Assembly (NCBI RefSeq): GCF_030445035.2
Contig: NC_080694.1
Span: 72,927,147-72,991,146 of the forward strand
Origin: Dasypus novemcinctus
Taxonomy: Eukaryota > Chordata > Mammalia > Cingulata > Dasypodidae
DNA length: 64,000 nucleotides
Direction of reading: 5' to 3'
The notes under the pieces were generated by a model that made no database searches, was not told the DNA's origin, and saw nothing but the letters and a program-made list of their open reading frames with translations. Each line of letters begins with the position of its first letter. The stretch's first letter is position 1. The translations under genes were made by a program, and so were the position numbers. Positions 31,651 through 43,429 of this stretch are shown here, piece after piece.

Positions 31651-32082
31651 AATGCATCTCCACTTTTTAAAAATTTCTTTGTCTTTATTTTTTTTAATGT
31701 TACATTAAAAGAATATGAGGTCTTCATATACCCACCCACCCCCCTCACCCCACTCCTCCCATAATGACAACCTCCTCCAACATCATGGGACATTCATTAC
31801 ACTTGGTGAATACAGCTCCGAACACTGCTGTACCACATGGTCAATGGTCCACATTATAGTTTACACTCTCCCCCAGTCCAGCCAGTGGGCCATGGGAGGA
31901 CATAAAATGTCCAGTAACTGTCTCTGTAGTACCACCCAGGACAACTCCAAGTCCTGAAAATACGTCCACATCACATCTTTTCTTCCCACTTCCCACCCTC
32001 AGCAGCTACCATGGCCACTTTCTCCATCTCAATGTTACATTTACTTCCATTATTAATCACTGGCCCAAGAAATGCATATCCA
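31651..32082 (-). mobile_element. 5'-truncated L1 3' UTR insertion (minus strand)
   Basis: The terminal module runs in reverse: T-rich tail near 31665-31700, 'aatgttacattaaaagaata', C-rich run near 31730, 'ccaggacaactccaagtcct' and 'ggccactttctccatctc'. Imperfect duplications (11 of 12 bases) flank it: aatgcatctcca at 31651-31662 and aatgcatatcca at 32071-32082. Confidence 0.82.
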
Positions 32083-32229
32083 TCTTGAGGAAAGCATATC
32101 GAACGTCCATCACACCCATAGCCTGATAGTTATACTACAGACATTCCTTTAGGGTTAATACTGATAAATAACAATTCAGGCTCATTCTTGTTTCCTGACT
32201 TGCACACCACACACATAAGCTGTCAGCAA

Positions 32230-32660
32230 ATATGCAAACTTATGTGTTCCAAATACACTCAGAATCTAATTACCCCTATGACCCCCACCATATCACCCTG
32301 GTCCGAGCCTCCCTCAGCTGTTCTCTAGAAGACTTTCAGAGTCTCCCAGTGGATTCCATCCTTGCTCCATTACTCTTTCTCAACCCAGCACAGGTGGGAT
32401 TCTTTCAGCACAGAAGATGTATCAAGTCATTGCTTTGCTCAAACCGCCCCATGTCATCCTTTATCACTTAGAATAAATGTGAAAATACTCAAAACAACCC
32501 AAAAAGATGCCTTTGACATGACCACCATCTGTCGCTGTCCTCCTCTCCTGTACCTCTCACTACCCAGTGAGCTCCGGGCCATTGTCGATCTTGCTTTACC
32601 TACAGGCAGCCACAGAATTGGTTCAAAAAATACTTTGAATGAATGAGTAAATGAGAAAAA
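32230..32660 (+). mobile_element. Probable ancient L2-like LINE fragment
   Basis: The text has the flavour of an old mammalian L2-like repeat: 'cattgctttgctcaaaccgc', 'tcctttatcacttagaataa', 'tgtacctctcactacc', and an end 'aatactttgaatgaatgag' like the L2 3' end. The similarity is remembered, not computed, and divergence is high. Confidence 0.4.
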
Positions 32661-32820
32661 TGACTAAGCAATGACTCATTTAGCTTGTCTGAGTGAAGAA
32701 CCCATTTACCATAGAACAAGTTTTGAAAGGAATATAAATTCAATAAATGCATTGATTTATCACGGATGAGGAAGTGAACATCATGAAATTCACATGCAGT
32801 TTGCATGTGTTCTAGAGCTG

Positions 32821-33760
32821 TCAATGGCCATGTTTAGGCAAACAGCTCCTCCCAAAGACCTTCCTCAGCACCAACATCACTTCCTTATTCCTAAGGGTGT
32901 ATACTAGTGGATTCAGGACTGAGGTGGTAGTGGGGTGTATGAGGGTCACAAAACGCTCCTGTATGACAGAGTTGGCAGAGATGTGGGAAATGTAGTTGAT
33001 GCACACAATCCCATAGAAGAGGCCCACCACCACGAAGTGGGAGGCACAAGTGGACAGAGCCTTGTGGAGCATGCTGCAGGACCAGCTCTTAAGCAGAAGG
33101 AAGCCAATAATGTAAACGTAGGAGAGGAGGGTCAGAAGGAAAGCTCCCATGCCTATGCTGCCCGTGACAATGGAAAGAACCTTTGACTGAGCAGTGTGTC
33201 CCCACAGGCCAGTTCCAAGAGGGGCTTGACATCGCAGAAGAAGTGATTGAGTTTCTGAGAGCCACAAAAGTTCAGGTGAGCAGTCATGACTGAATTCATC
33301 AGAGCGCAAAGGAAGTTGGTGAGCCAGGCCACAGCTGTCAGCAGAGCACACACCTGAGGGCTCATGATGATGTTGTGGCAGAGTCAGTAGCAGATGGCCA
33401 CAAAATGGCCAAAGCCCATGATGGCCAGCAAGATGGCCTCGGTGCAGCCCAGGAAGTGGAAGAAGTGCAGCTGAGTGATGCAGCCGAGGTAAGATATGGC
33501 CTTATGCTTAGAGAGGAGGTTCGACATGAGCTTGGGAAGAGTCACCAAAGAGTAACAGATACCCAGGCAGGAAAGAATTCCCAGGAAAAAATACATAGGG
33601 GAGTGGAGCCTTGGCTCTGTGATGACAATCGCTATTATGGCCCCATTTCCAAACAGTTTCATCAGATATAGAAAGAGGAAAATTATGAAGATTACAGGCT
33701 GCAATTTCTGAACACAGGTCAGTCCCAACAAAAGAAACTCCCTGCAGTGATGTTCTCCAA
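32821..33760 (-). pseudogene. OR12D-like: Olfactory receptor pseudogene, OR12D-like
   Basis: Olfactory receptors are seven-helix G-protein-coupled odorant receptors of nasal sensory neurons. The single-exon frame is recognisable over about 313 codons. Visible blocks are 'EFLLLGLT' (N-terminus), 'GNGAIIAIVI' (TM1), 'LHSPMYFFLG' (TM2), 'FLG' and 'MGFGHFVAIC' (TM3; MAFDRF/Y expected, so the Asp-Arg is lost), 'HFFCDVKPLLELACGDT' (loop 2), 'SMLHKALSTCASHF' (TM6) and 'PTTTSVLNPLVYTLRNKEV' (TM7). Lesions: the expected start is TTG (33758-33760), there is a frame change just after it, TGA at 33384-33386 directly after 'VAICY', and a one-base loss near 33178-33190. The blocks resemble MHC-linked OR12D2/OR12D3 as I remember them. 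The neighbours are all repeats. Confidence 0.88.
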
Positions 33761-33799
33761 TGCTTTTGGCAGGAAGGATAATAGCGACAATTAGCACAT

Positions 33800-34870
33800 G
33801 TGCCCCAGTATACGGTATAGGGTTAGGTAGATCAGGTTACCACCTGAAAGGATATAAGGGTGAGCCTGGTTGAGCAGAGTGTTAGGAGTTGTATTCATTT
33901 ACAAGATAATTACCAAAATAGAAATACATGCTAAATTCTGTGATAAAGTGTGATATAAGTGATACTCAGAATGCTGTGAAACCTAAAAAGCAGTGAATAA
34001 GAAGTCAAGTCAGATAGTCAAAGAAGGCATATTAAAAAGTACGAAGAATAAAACTCAGTCCAGCTTCACCTGTTGCATAAAAATAAATATATTTGATCAA
34101 ACTCCATCAAAGACACATTTGAACAATTTGAAAACCTGTTTCAATAGAGGTGTGGGCACAATTACTTCTGGGTCCTAGTTGGAAATGACCATTGCCTAGA
34201 CCCAAATGTTCTCACTTGCCAAAAAAGAAGAAAAATCTCCAAAACCTAAGCCTTTGCTGATCCTAGAAGACTTTAACCATACACTTGAGACTGCATTAGG
34301 TGGCGTGAGCTCAGCCCACCAGAATTGCTGACGGAATTTACAAGGAGAGCATGTGCAGGAAGGAAAAACTCCAAGTCTTGAGAAGGCTCGACTGTAGGAG
34401 ACCCTGCAGACGCCAGAATAGTCAGCTCTGGAAAGAGAGCACCTCACATTGACTGCAAGTCGCTATGGAAACATCAGAAAAGAGTGAGGCAAGATGCAGG
34501 CATTGAGCAGGGAGGGAAAAAGCATGGGCTGCCAGGACCAAGGACCTTGAGCCAGAACCTGGGAAGCTGCCTTATCCTCCCTATTACTTTGTCCCAGATA
34601 CCCAAACTTGTTCAAATATGTCAGTAAATAGGAAAATTTCTGCATCCACGTAGAGGTATAATAAGAAAAATCAGAATGTAGAAAATCAATATCTCAACAG
34701 AAGAAATCTTGCCTGAAAAAGTTGGTAGTGAAATAAAAGGAAACTGCAGCACAACATTCCAAACTGAATCAACTGAAACCTAAGAGATTACTTTTCAAAT
34801 GGGAAAAGAATGGACAAATGTGCAAAACAAATTAAATTTCAATGATATACAATTTTGACAAAGGTCAAAA
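33800..34870. other. Unassigned sequence upstream of the receptor pseudogene
   Basis: About 1 kb on the promoter side of the pseudogene. No exon, promoter motif or recognised repeat could be supported. Short frames at 34196-34645 lack features. Confidence 0.4.
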
Positions 34871-34874
34871 TGTT

Positions 34875-35110
34875 TAAGACATTAAACATTTGAGGATGTT
34901 AATTACTTAGAGGTGGAGGTGCAAATTGATTCAACGTCTATAGGGCAATTGACCAATAACTATCAAAAATGAAATGCTCACAGACTTTGAGCTATCAAGC
35001 CCACTTCCTATCATTTGGTTTTTAGATGGTTTGTACATGTTCAAAATTACATATACCATGGTATTCGTTCAAGCATGGCATAAGATTGAAAATAAACTAA
35101 ATATCCTTAA
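34875..35110 (+). mobile_element. Ancient L1M ORF2 C-terminal fragment
   Basis: Diverged matches to the L1M ORF2 end include 'gcaaattgattcaacgtcta', 'agggcaattgaccaataact', 'gcccacttcctatcattt' and 'attgaaaataaactaaatat'. No frame remains. Confidence 0.5.
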
Positions 35111-35771
35111 GGCACTGGTTAAATCCTTTTCAGAACAAAAGAAATGAGGAGTACTCAACCACATACACACAAAAAACACAAAACACATGTAAATGCACAT
35201 ATGCAACTGCACCTATTTTAAACAAAAAGTGAACTCTTAAACATGAGGAACTCAAAGCTTTTCTAGCTAACACCTTGTGCCCTAAGTCCACTTGCTCTAC
35301 CCTTTGTAACTTCCACAGTCTAAATTCAAAGAGGTTTCCCAGTTACTCTCTCTCTCCATAATGGCCTCAAGTCCTTTCTGTTAAAAAAAAATCTCCCTTT
35401 AATGTAATCTCCTTTGTTCTACCTACCACCTGTGCTAATTCCCTGTATTTTTTATACCTGTTTATTCATACCTTTGAATAAAGATGGCTTTTTGGTGCAT
35501 AAGGAAATCCAAGAATCAAGGCTGTGGTTTAGTGATTACCTCTTTGAATTAACAAAGAGTTTGATTGCTCAAAGCCTCCTATGACAAAAAAAAAATTTGT
35601 ATCAGAAAAATTTGCCTCTTCTTATTTTGACTAGAAATTAAGCAAGTTGAATCCCCTCTGAATGTCTCCAGATGAGGATGTCTTGGGATCTCCTCTCAAA
35701 GGTCTTAATCTCCTAAATTTTGTTTTCCATAAATATTCATTTATTTTCACTTTTAGTGTGTTATAATAACA
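35111..35771. other. Unassigned sequence
   Basis: Nothing recognised. A 'tttgaataaagatgg' near 35474 could be an old LTR or poly(A) signal, but the context is insufficient. Confidence 0.35.
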
Positions 35772-35994
35772 CTGTGCCATTTTTAAATTTTTTGTCTTTA
35801 TTTATTTTTTTAATATTACATTCAAAAAATATGAGGTCCCCATATACCTCCCACCCACCTCACCACACTCCTCCCCCCATAACAACAATCTCCTCCATCA
35901 TCATAAGACATTCACTGCATTTGGTGAATACATCTCAGAGCACCACTGCACCTCATGGTCAATGGTCCATATCATAGTCCTGTGCCATTTTTAA
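35772..35994 (-). mobile_element. Short 5'-truncated L1 3' UTR insertion (minus strand)
   Basis: About 193 bases of the terminal module in reverse (35787-35979): T-rich tail, 'atattacattcaaaaaatat', C-rich block near 35845-35880, 'ggtcaatggtccatatcata'. The 15 bases ctgtgccatttttaa lie on both sides (35772-35786 and 35980-35994), a perfect target-site duplication. Confidence 0.9.
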
Positions 35995-36049
35995 CAAAAA
36001 TAAAATCTTGTGCAGAACTTTGTGTTGTTCACTAAAACAGAAAGGAGGG

Positions 36050-36670
36050 GAGAATATGGAAGACAGAAAAGGTATAGCACGTGCCCTTGGGAATCCTAGC
36101 AGATACAAAGCAAGTCATCACATTGAGAAATACATTCAAATACTGAAAGATACTGAAAAAAACAAATGCTGAAAGATGATAAAGTTTAAGCTCAGAGGAA
36201 ATATATGATCCTACTTGAGAGGTGCGAAAAGAGGAAGAGCAGACAAACCAAACATCTTAAAAGCAAAAGAGAAAAGAGCTTTAGAAACAGCTAGCAGGAA
36301 AGACAGTTATCTTCAAGAGAGCAGTAATTAGACTGTCAGCTAATATCTCCATGACAATGAAAGCAGAAGTCAGTAAAGTGAAATTCTAATTATACTTAAA
36401 GTTAATATTTATCCATAAAGAATGGTACATAAGGAAACTAAATATTTCTCTTAAGTGAACAAAATAAGGATATTTTCAGAGAAACAATAAATTATGAGAC
36501 TTACCATCTCAGGACTTCACTAACATATATCCTAAAGGACATACTTCAAATAGAAGGCAAGAGAAATCAGCTGAAATGTAAGAGATGCAAGAAGAAATAA
36601 ACTCAAAAGCACTGGTCAATGCCTGGTAAATGTAAATAAGCGTTGACTATATGAAACCTGATGATGTTTG
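36050..36670 (+). mobile_element. Ancient L1/HAL1 ORF1-derived fragment
   Basis: Patches resemble the 3' half of old L1 or HAL1 ORF1. They include 'gacagttatcttcaagagag' followed by 'cagtaattagactgtcagct', 'aatatctccatgacaatgaa', 'aaggatattttcagagaaac' and 'tcctaaaggacatacttc'. The frame is lost. HAL1 is suggested because only ORF1-like text is seen. Confidence 0.5.
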
Positions 36671-37230
36671 CTGATGTAAAAAAAAGAAATAAGTAGCATT
36701 TTTTAACCTATATACAAAAAAAAAATATGTGTTACAATTTCATGGGTAAAAACAGAAAAGAAAAAAAAAGCATAGCACCAAACTTCCAAAATAACAGAGG
36801 GAACTTAGATGAGAAAACATATTCAGTCAAACCAAAAGAAGACGAGGGACATAAAAAGTTTGAGCAAACCGAAAGCACAAAATTGAGTTAACATTGTTTC
36901 ATAAAAATGTTCATGCATAATAATTATAATAAATTAAATGGACAAAAAGGCAAATTCAATGACAAAGATTATCAGGCTGCATTTTTAAAAAGATGTAATA
37001 GGAATGGGTTTTCCACAATCAGGTGTTCAAGAAAAAATTATCACTTGCAGGGGAACTGCAAGCTAGCAGAAAGGATGATAAGACCTCAGAAATTATTTTT
37101 CAAAATTTTTCTTGAGCTCACAATAATTCCTAGCTAAGATTGGAAGAGAAACTGACAGATTGTTCTTAAAACCTACCAGAGACAAACCCTTACCAGTGGT
37201 GATTACTTCATGTATGCATATACATTGAAG
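36671..37230. other. Unassigned AT-rich sequence
   Basis: No supported gene. The 76-codon frame at 36907-37137 has no recognisable domain. Confidence 0.35.
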
Positions 37231-37232
37231 AT

Positions 37233-37450
37233 CACAGATTCTGGAGCCAGGTTTCCAGAGAGTTGAATCCTGGTTCTGTTACCCTATAGCACTGTCATCT
37301 CGGGCAAATTACTTGGCCTTTCTGGGCCCCAGTTTCTTCTTCTGTAAATGTAGATGATAATAATAAGAATCATAAAGAGTAAAAACTTCATTTTATTCAT
37401 GTGAAGATTAAGTTAATATTTGTAAGTGAATGTGCTCTCAATAGATGTTA
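37233..37450 (+). mobile_element. MIR element (plus strand)
   Basis: The stretch shows the MIR order: 'attctggagccaggtttcc', 'gttgaatcctggttctgtta', 'gggcaaattacttggccttt', 'cccagtttcttcttctgtaa', 'gaagattaagttaatatt' and 'gtgctctcaatagatg'. Confidence 0.75.
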
Positions 37451-37454
37451 GAAA

Positions 37455-37513
37455 TGATGGATGAATGATAGATGATGATAGATGGATGCATAGATGGATG
37501 ATAGATAGATATA
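37455..37513. repeat. Impure (GATA/GATG)n simple repeat
   Basis: Repeated 'gatggatgaatgatagat' and 'gatagatagata' units are visible. Confidence 0.8.
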
Positions 37514-37843
37514 GACGCCCGTGACTAATAAGAATTCTAAATAAGTATATAGTCCTTTTTCAAGGAACAACAGAAAGAACCTGTGATCATGAGAGTCAAG
37601 GTCTGCAAACCCTAATCGCATATCTCCAGAATTTTACTCTGCTTTCCTGCAGTAGGGTATTTGTTCAAGGATTACTATTTATCAAAACTCAAATATTTTC
37701 TCTTTTACAAAAAGTGGCAAGATGATTCTAAATTAACACAAAGGAATAGGTAGTCATGCAATATCTAAACAAAAATTGGTGAAGAGACGAGATTATCCAC
37801 TCTTCATATCTTGTCAAATTATTGTGATTAAAAGCATACATTA

Positions 37844-39625
37844 CCTGCGTATACACCAACCCTTAGTACCAACCACAGGTTCAGTAAAAGTGACAGAAAA
37901 GGCATGTGTAGAAAGGTTACTTCTTTTTTTTATATATGTATTTACTTTTCTTTTATTGAAGCATATAATTCACACATGGATATACATAAACATTAAGTAT
38001 ATAGTAAAAGTTGTGACCTTACAAAAATAAACATACATAGCATCATACAGGGGTACCATATATCATCCCACCACCAACACCTTGCATTGCTGTGAAACAT
38101 TTGATACAAACTATGCAAAAGAATCATCAAAATATTACTAATTGTAGTCCATATCTTACATTTGGTGTATTTTTCCCAAAATATACCCTATTATTTTTAC
38201 AGTATATTTTTATTACAGAGCTTGTGAACTTATAAAACAATCATGCACATTTGTATAATTCCCGTACTAACACACCTTCACCAACACACTACACCATAGT
38301 GGAATATTTGTTATGGATTATGAGGTAATACCATCATACTATTACCATGAACCATGGTCCATAGCATGCATTTGGCACACTCTTCCCATGTCCACACCCC
38401 ACCCTCCCCTTATCAACACAGTACACCTTTGGCATTGATGCAAGAATATTATGGTATTGCTGTTAACCACCATCCATAGGTCACACCAATTGTATTTTTC
38501 CCATGCTTCTCCACATTCCCACTGCCCTGCACTATTGATGTTCATCTGCTCTAGTTCACAGAAGCACACTTTTCCATCTGAACCATCAACTACAATGCTC
38601 ATCCACCTCTGAGTTCACTGTTAGTTCCTAGATCATTCTCTTGCTTCGAAAGTTTACTTCTGAGTGCAACTCCATCACACTCAGGAACACAAATTCTAAA
38701 GTAAGGTGCACAGGGAAGGCACTGAACTCCAGAGCAATCTGTCATGATCCTAGGACCTGTGGGTCTCTGTGGCCCTCAGGAGAATCAGTATCTGGGGTTG
38801 TATCTACTCTGGCTGTCTCTTGAGTCCTACTGAGGCATGTGTAAGCGCGACCCCTCTTATGACCTCCTGATTCCTTTTTGAAGACTCTTAGCCATGTAAA
38901 CTAGGGTTGGTGTATACTCAGGAGACGTGAATCTCTGGACTGTCCATGTGCCAGCTAGGCCCTGAGCCTCAGCAGAGTTGCAACTCCTACTCTCTGGTTC
39001 ATTGGACTTAACCAGGTTGGCTAACAGGGAAGTGAAGATGGTCAACCACCACACCAGGGAAACGAGAGTGCCTATAAATGCAAGCAGAATTGCATCCATC
39101 ATCCATGTGGAATCTAAGCTCCGTTTCGATGTAGAGGTGGAGTGGACATCACCATCCCAGGGTCCTCAGGTTCGAGGAATAAAATACGGATTAGAGTGGA
39201 CTTACTGGTATTCTACTATAGAACTATTGTGACTAATAACGGAAGAAATTGTAGAATTGATGTGGAGACAGTGGCCAGAGTAGTTGCTGAGGGCAGGGAG
39301 AGGGAAGAAGAGATGTGATGTGGGGGCATTTTCAGAATTTGGATTTGTCCTAAATGGTATTGCAGGGACAGATGCTGGACATTATATTTCCTGCCATAAC
39401 CCACTGAATGTACCAGGGGAGAGTGTAAACTACAATGTAAACTATTATCCATGTGGTGCAGCAGTGCTCCAAAATGTATTCACCAAATGCAATGAATGTG
39501 CCACAGTGATAAAAGAGGTTGTTGATGTGGGAGGAGTGGGGTGAGGGGTGTGGGGTATATGGGAACCTCTTATGATTTTTATTGTAAGGTTTTGTGTGAT
39601 CTATTAACTTTACAAAGATAATTTT
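37844..39625 (+). mobile_element. 5'-inverted (twin-primed) L1 3' UTR insertion, interrupted
   Basis: The 3' portion (from about 38902, 'agggttggtgtatactcagg') runs plus strand to an A/T-rich end near 39625. The adjoining portion (37844-37924 plus 38662-38901) is minus strand and represents the consensus segment immediately upstream. Its far end, 'cctgcgtatacaccaac', is the reverse of the bases where the plus part starts. Inverted 5' part followed by adjacent 3' part is the twin-priming signature. Another element (37925-38647) later split the inverted arm. No outer target-site duplication was found. Confidence 0.78.
37925..38647 (-). mobile_element. Younger L1-like 3' end inserted in the inverted arm (minus strand)
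   Basis: The T-rich left edge ('ttttttttatatatgtat') suggests a minus-strand retrotransposon tail. The body resembles 3' UTRs of an L1-type element distinct from the main lineage. Flanks carry gaaaggttacttct (37911-37924) and gaaagtttacttct (38648-38661), 13 of 14 identical, and the host L1 3' UTR reads continuously when this piece is left out. Confidence 0.7.
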
Positions 39626-39639
39626 AAAAATTTTTAAAA

Positions 39640-40235
39640 ATTTAAAAAACACCTTATGTTACCAACATAAATATTTACAATGAAGCCTAGAAAACAGCTT
39701 AGGTGGTTTATAAACAGATCCACTTATATTTGACATCTTGAAATTTGATAGAGGTGCCATTATGTATCAAGCGGAGAAAAATCAGTTATAGAAAAACTAC
39801 TATTTTATTTTTAAAAAAGATAAAACTTGATAATAATTTCCCATCATTTCTCCTCCTCTCAGAAAATGACAGAGGAACTGGGGCCTTGAACATGTAAAGT
39901 AAAAATTTTAAGCATTTAGAAAAATATATAGGAGAATATATCCATGGCACAATAAAATGAGAGTCACTGAGAAAACACAGCTGCATTTGAAGCACATTAA
40001 TATAAAAATTTTCAAAAACACTTCTGCATGAAAGAAACACCATTAGTGATGTTAAAAGTAAGGCAGACTAGGAAACATGCAGCACAAAAGTATAGCTGTT
40101 GCATTCTTTCTAAGGCAAAACAGAAGTACATCTATAAAAAGGAAAAGGGCTACCATAAATCAATAAAAAAGCTGGAAAAGTTGACAAAGAATGCTAAACA
40201 GACAATTCAGAGAGAAAGAAAATCAAATGACCATT
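39640..40235. other. Unassigned sequence
   Basis: No gene or named repeat. A Lys-rich 69-codon frame (40028-40237) is not supported. Confidence 0.35.
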
Positions 40236-40437
40236 AAAACTGTAATCCATCTTTAGTGGTAATGCTTCAGTGTGTTCATCAATTGTAATGAATGTACCCC
40301 TATAATGAAAGAAGCTGTTAATATGGGGAAGGTTGGAGGTGTAGGGAGTGGGGCATTTGGGAATCCCTTATATTTTTTATGTAACATTTTGTGTAATCTA
40401 ATTACCTTTAAAAAATAAAAATGTTTTTAAAAATGTA
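40236..40437 (+). mobile_element. Short L1 3' UTR terminal fragment (plus strand)
   Basis: The last part of the terminal module is present: 'gtaatgcttcagtgtgttca', 'atgaatgtacccctataatg', 'gggagtggggcatttgggaa', 'tttttatgtaacattttgtg' and an A-rich end. Target-site duplications were not resolved. Confidence 0.7.
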
Positions 40438-40499
40438 AATATGTGCTCAGCTTCATGAAATCAGGAATATTCAAATTTTAAAATATTGGAATATGATTC

Positions 40500-41519
40500 C
40501 ACATCCACTGGTTTAGCAAAAATTAAAAGTATTAGGAGCAAATAATAAGAATTAATTCCCTCCAGGTAGGGTGTGTGTTGATTCAGTCACCATGGAGATC
40601 AGCTCGTGAAAACTGAACATCGTCTATAATTTAGTGATCACATTTAATACGTCCTAAAGAAACTCCCACATGCCTACACAAGGGGGCACAAAGGGGCTCT
40701 TGCTTCCGTGCTCATGACAGCAAAAAATGGAAATAGCCAAGTGCCTGTCATTAAAGGGAAATTGTGTTTTCAGACAGTAGAACACTGTATAGCAGTTAGA
40801 AAATAAACCGCTGATATTTATATATCACCTTGCGTAATGTTTTAATTTTTTAAGGTGATAATTACAAAACATGTCGCTGTGTGGGGGCAATAAGCTCACA
40901 CCACTGGGAGGTCTTTCAAAGCTGCTTGTTTTGTAACCTGCCCTGCAGAGGAACAGTTTGGTTAAATTGGCATCGCAGAGTTTGGCTGATAACGTCAGGT
41001 AATATCTAGAAAAACTAATTTCTGAAAAATGTCTTGTAAATGAGCTGAGCATGGCCTATAACAGTCTCAAGATTAAACCCATTACTTGTAATGCACAGCT
41101 GGGCGCCTTTTTTCTAACTAGCCCTGGACTCACTGAGTAAGAGGCAGCTCTAGCAGGCAGCTCCCATGGACCTCCCCTAATGCACAGACTCGAGGGGCTG
41201 ACTGCACACAGAGCAGCTTACACTGCCCAGTGCCTCAGGAGGCAATGACGTCTGACCCTTAGATTGCTCTGGCCTGAGGTTAAGAGAGCAAAGCTTCCCA
41301 GTGCCTAGAGAGCTAAAGGGGTTCCTTTCCCTCCTGTCCAGAGAGAGTGGACCAAATCGAGATCTTCCTTCTCCTGGGGGTTAAATGAGCTGGGCTAAAC
41401 TGGTGGAATCTCAAAATTGTATCGTTTCTCCTCGGATCTGCCAGGGACTTCCCCACAGTTTGAGCACCCCAGAAAGAGCTCTCATAGAGGAACCACGCAT
41501 CTAAGATCACAGCATTTGT
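40500..41519. other. Mostly unassigned sequence
   Basis: A possible old L1 ORF2-end remnant lies at about 40680-40810 ('agcaaaaaatggaaatagcc', 'agaacactgtatagcagtta'). The rest (40810-41519), including a moderately GC-rich part at 41090-41480, shows no supported gene. Confidence 0.35.
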
Positions 41520-41715
41520 GTGAGGACACCTGAGTTTGTAATCTTAGCCACCACTTACTCGTGCTGTGACCTTGAGCTAGTTGCTTACCATCTCCATATT
41601 CTCATTTTCCATTGCTATAAAATTGAGATGATACCATATTTAGTTGAGATTAACTGATTTAGATAAAGCATTGAACATCATATTTAGAATATAGCAAGCA
41701 CAAGTGTCAAATGTT
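41520..41715 (+). mobile_element. MIR element (plus strand)
   Basis: Blocks in MIR order: 'ccaccacttactcgtgctgt', 'gaccttgagctagttgctta', 'ccatctccatattctcattt', 'tataaaattgagatgatacc', 'agataaagcattgaacat'. Confidence 0.7.
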
Positions 41716-41834
41716 TAATATTATCATATAAATCTTAGCAAGAGCATGATAAATCTTAATAATGATGCAATTTTGCATAGCAATTTATATTTAGCAATAT
41801 ATCTTCATCTTAACGCTTTCTAAAATCTTGGCAG

Positions 41835-41970
41835 AGAGCTATTCTCACCATTGTAAATTAAAAATTAAGAAGCCTATCTATGATCACAGAGCTAATAATC
41901 AGCAGAATCAGACCCAAACCCAATTCCAAGTCTAGCACTCCTTTCACTGCAACCCTGCCGGCTTCACTCC
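41835..41970 (-). mobile_element. MIR fragment (minus strand)
   Basis: The stretch 'tgatcacagagctaataatc', 'agcagaatcagacccaaacc' and 'ccaagtctagcactcctttc' matches the reverse MIR text ('ggtcacacagctagtaagtg..' type). It is diverged. Confidence 0.55.
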
Positions 41971-43429
41971 ATTTTCCACACGTCACCAAAGCCAAACACC
42001 TCCAAATAGGTAGGTAGAAAACAAGGGGAATAGAAAAGAAAGCTGATTTGTAAAGTCTTATAAAATTTCTCAAATTTCAAAATTAGACCTTCTATTTCCA
42101 CCCTTCCATTTTCTTCTTTTAGAGCCTAGTGGTGGCAAACGGTACAAAAGACTTTGGAGTGGTGTGTTCCATTTCCTTCTGGGTAAGTATGTTCACTGCA
42201 TGTTGTAAAGGGTGAATGTGGGTATTTGTATTCATTTGGTAAAATCTCAGATTACATACCTACCAATGACCCTACCAATAACCAGAGTGATTCTTTTTCC
42301 TTAATTATCTGAAATCTCAATAAACATAAAGAAATAATAATTTGCAACATGGTATTTTTATTCTTAAAGATGAATTTAAATATTATCAAAGAAGCTACAG
42401 TATCTACTCATTTTCTGATAGAATAAACATTCATTTTGGACATGACTTAAGCAAATTAAAATGTGTGATTGTTTGATTTGAGAATAACTTGAAAACACTA
42501 TTTCATGAATAATAAAATAAGCTTGTTGATATTAAGCTCGTTTTTAGAGTGTAATTATTTGAGCATTAAAGCAATTTGGGATCACACTGGCAGATGAAAA
42601 TAGGAACTCCTGAATACTTTTACCTGTAATAATTATATTAATTACCCTTCAATATGAAGGCACTGGATTAAAAAGTTATTGATAGATTCTCATGGCTCTT
42701 AATCATCACCTATGGTTTAACATAAAATTAACAAAATTGATTTTCTGCTAGGGATTATCCAGTTTTTAACACTTGCTAGATTATGACATTCTGACTTTCA
42801 CACTGAGTTGGAACATTTGGAGGCATATGCCAAAATACTTAGCAGTTGAAGGTATCTGTACCCATATACAGCTATTTCACTCAAAAAAAAAAGCCAACAG
42901 TAGGTTTTGCGTTTTCACTGCTTATGAACATTTTTACTTATATTTTCATCTTGTATGATAGGTAAATGAATATTGTCACATTCCATTTTTGTTTACTAGC
43001 CAGAGTGAACACTTTCTTTTGCTTTTCCATATATGTACCTGTTGTTCATACCTAAAAAGTCCATTTTTAAAAAAGGAAACCACTTCTTCATTACAAAACT
43101 CAGGTTTTTGCTGTCTTTGCTATTCATGCTGTTATAATAAGGGGGTTGCAAGTAAGGTGACCATCTTCCATAACAAAAAAGAGAAATGAATAGGTCAGGG
43201 GTAAAAGAGAAAGACTTTCACAACCTTTCTTAACTGAAGATATTCAAAACAATGAAAATGATGTAGAAATAGGAAAGCATATTTAAAAGTAAAGGAATAG
43301 GATAACTAGCTCTGCAACAGAGATGTACACGAAGACACCACATGTGTCCTTGAGATTATTTTATGAATAAAAAAAAGTAAGATTACCTATTTCTCAAATA
43401 CCCTTTGATTGCATTACATTCAACTGAGG
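41971..43429. other. Unassigned sequence (1.46 kb)
   Basis: AT-rich, with no recognised repeat and no frame above about 66 codons. It may be the longest stretch of unique DNA in the window. Confidence 0.4.

Noticed and set aside
33375..33671. 98-codon plus-strand frame over the receptor pseudogene
   Set aside because: Antisense to the recognisable olfactory receptor frame.
35230..35500. Possible additional LTR with 'gaataaag'
   Set aside because: No terminal TG/CA, promoter signals or flanking duplication could be found.
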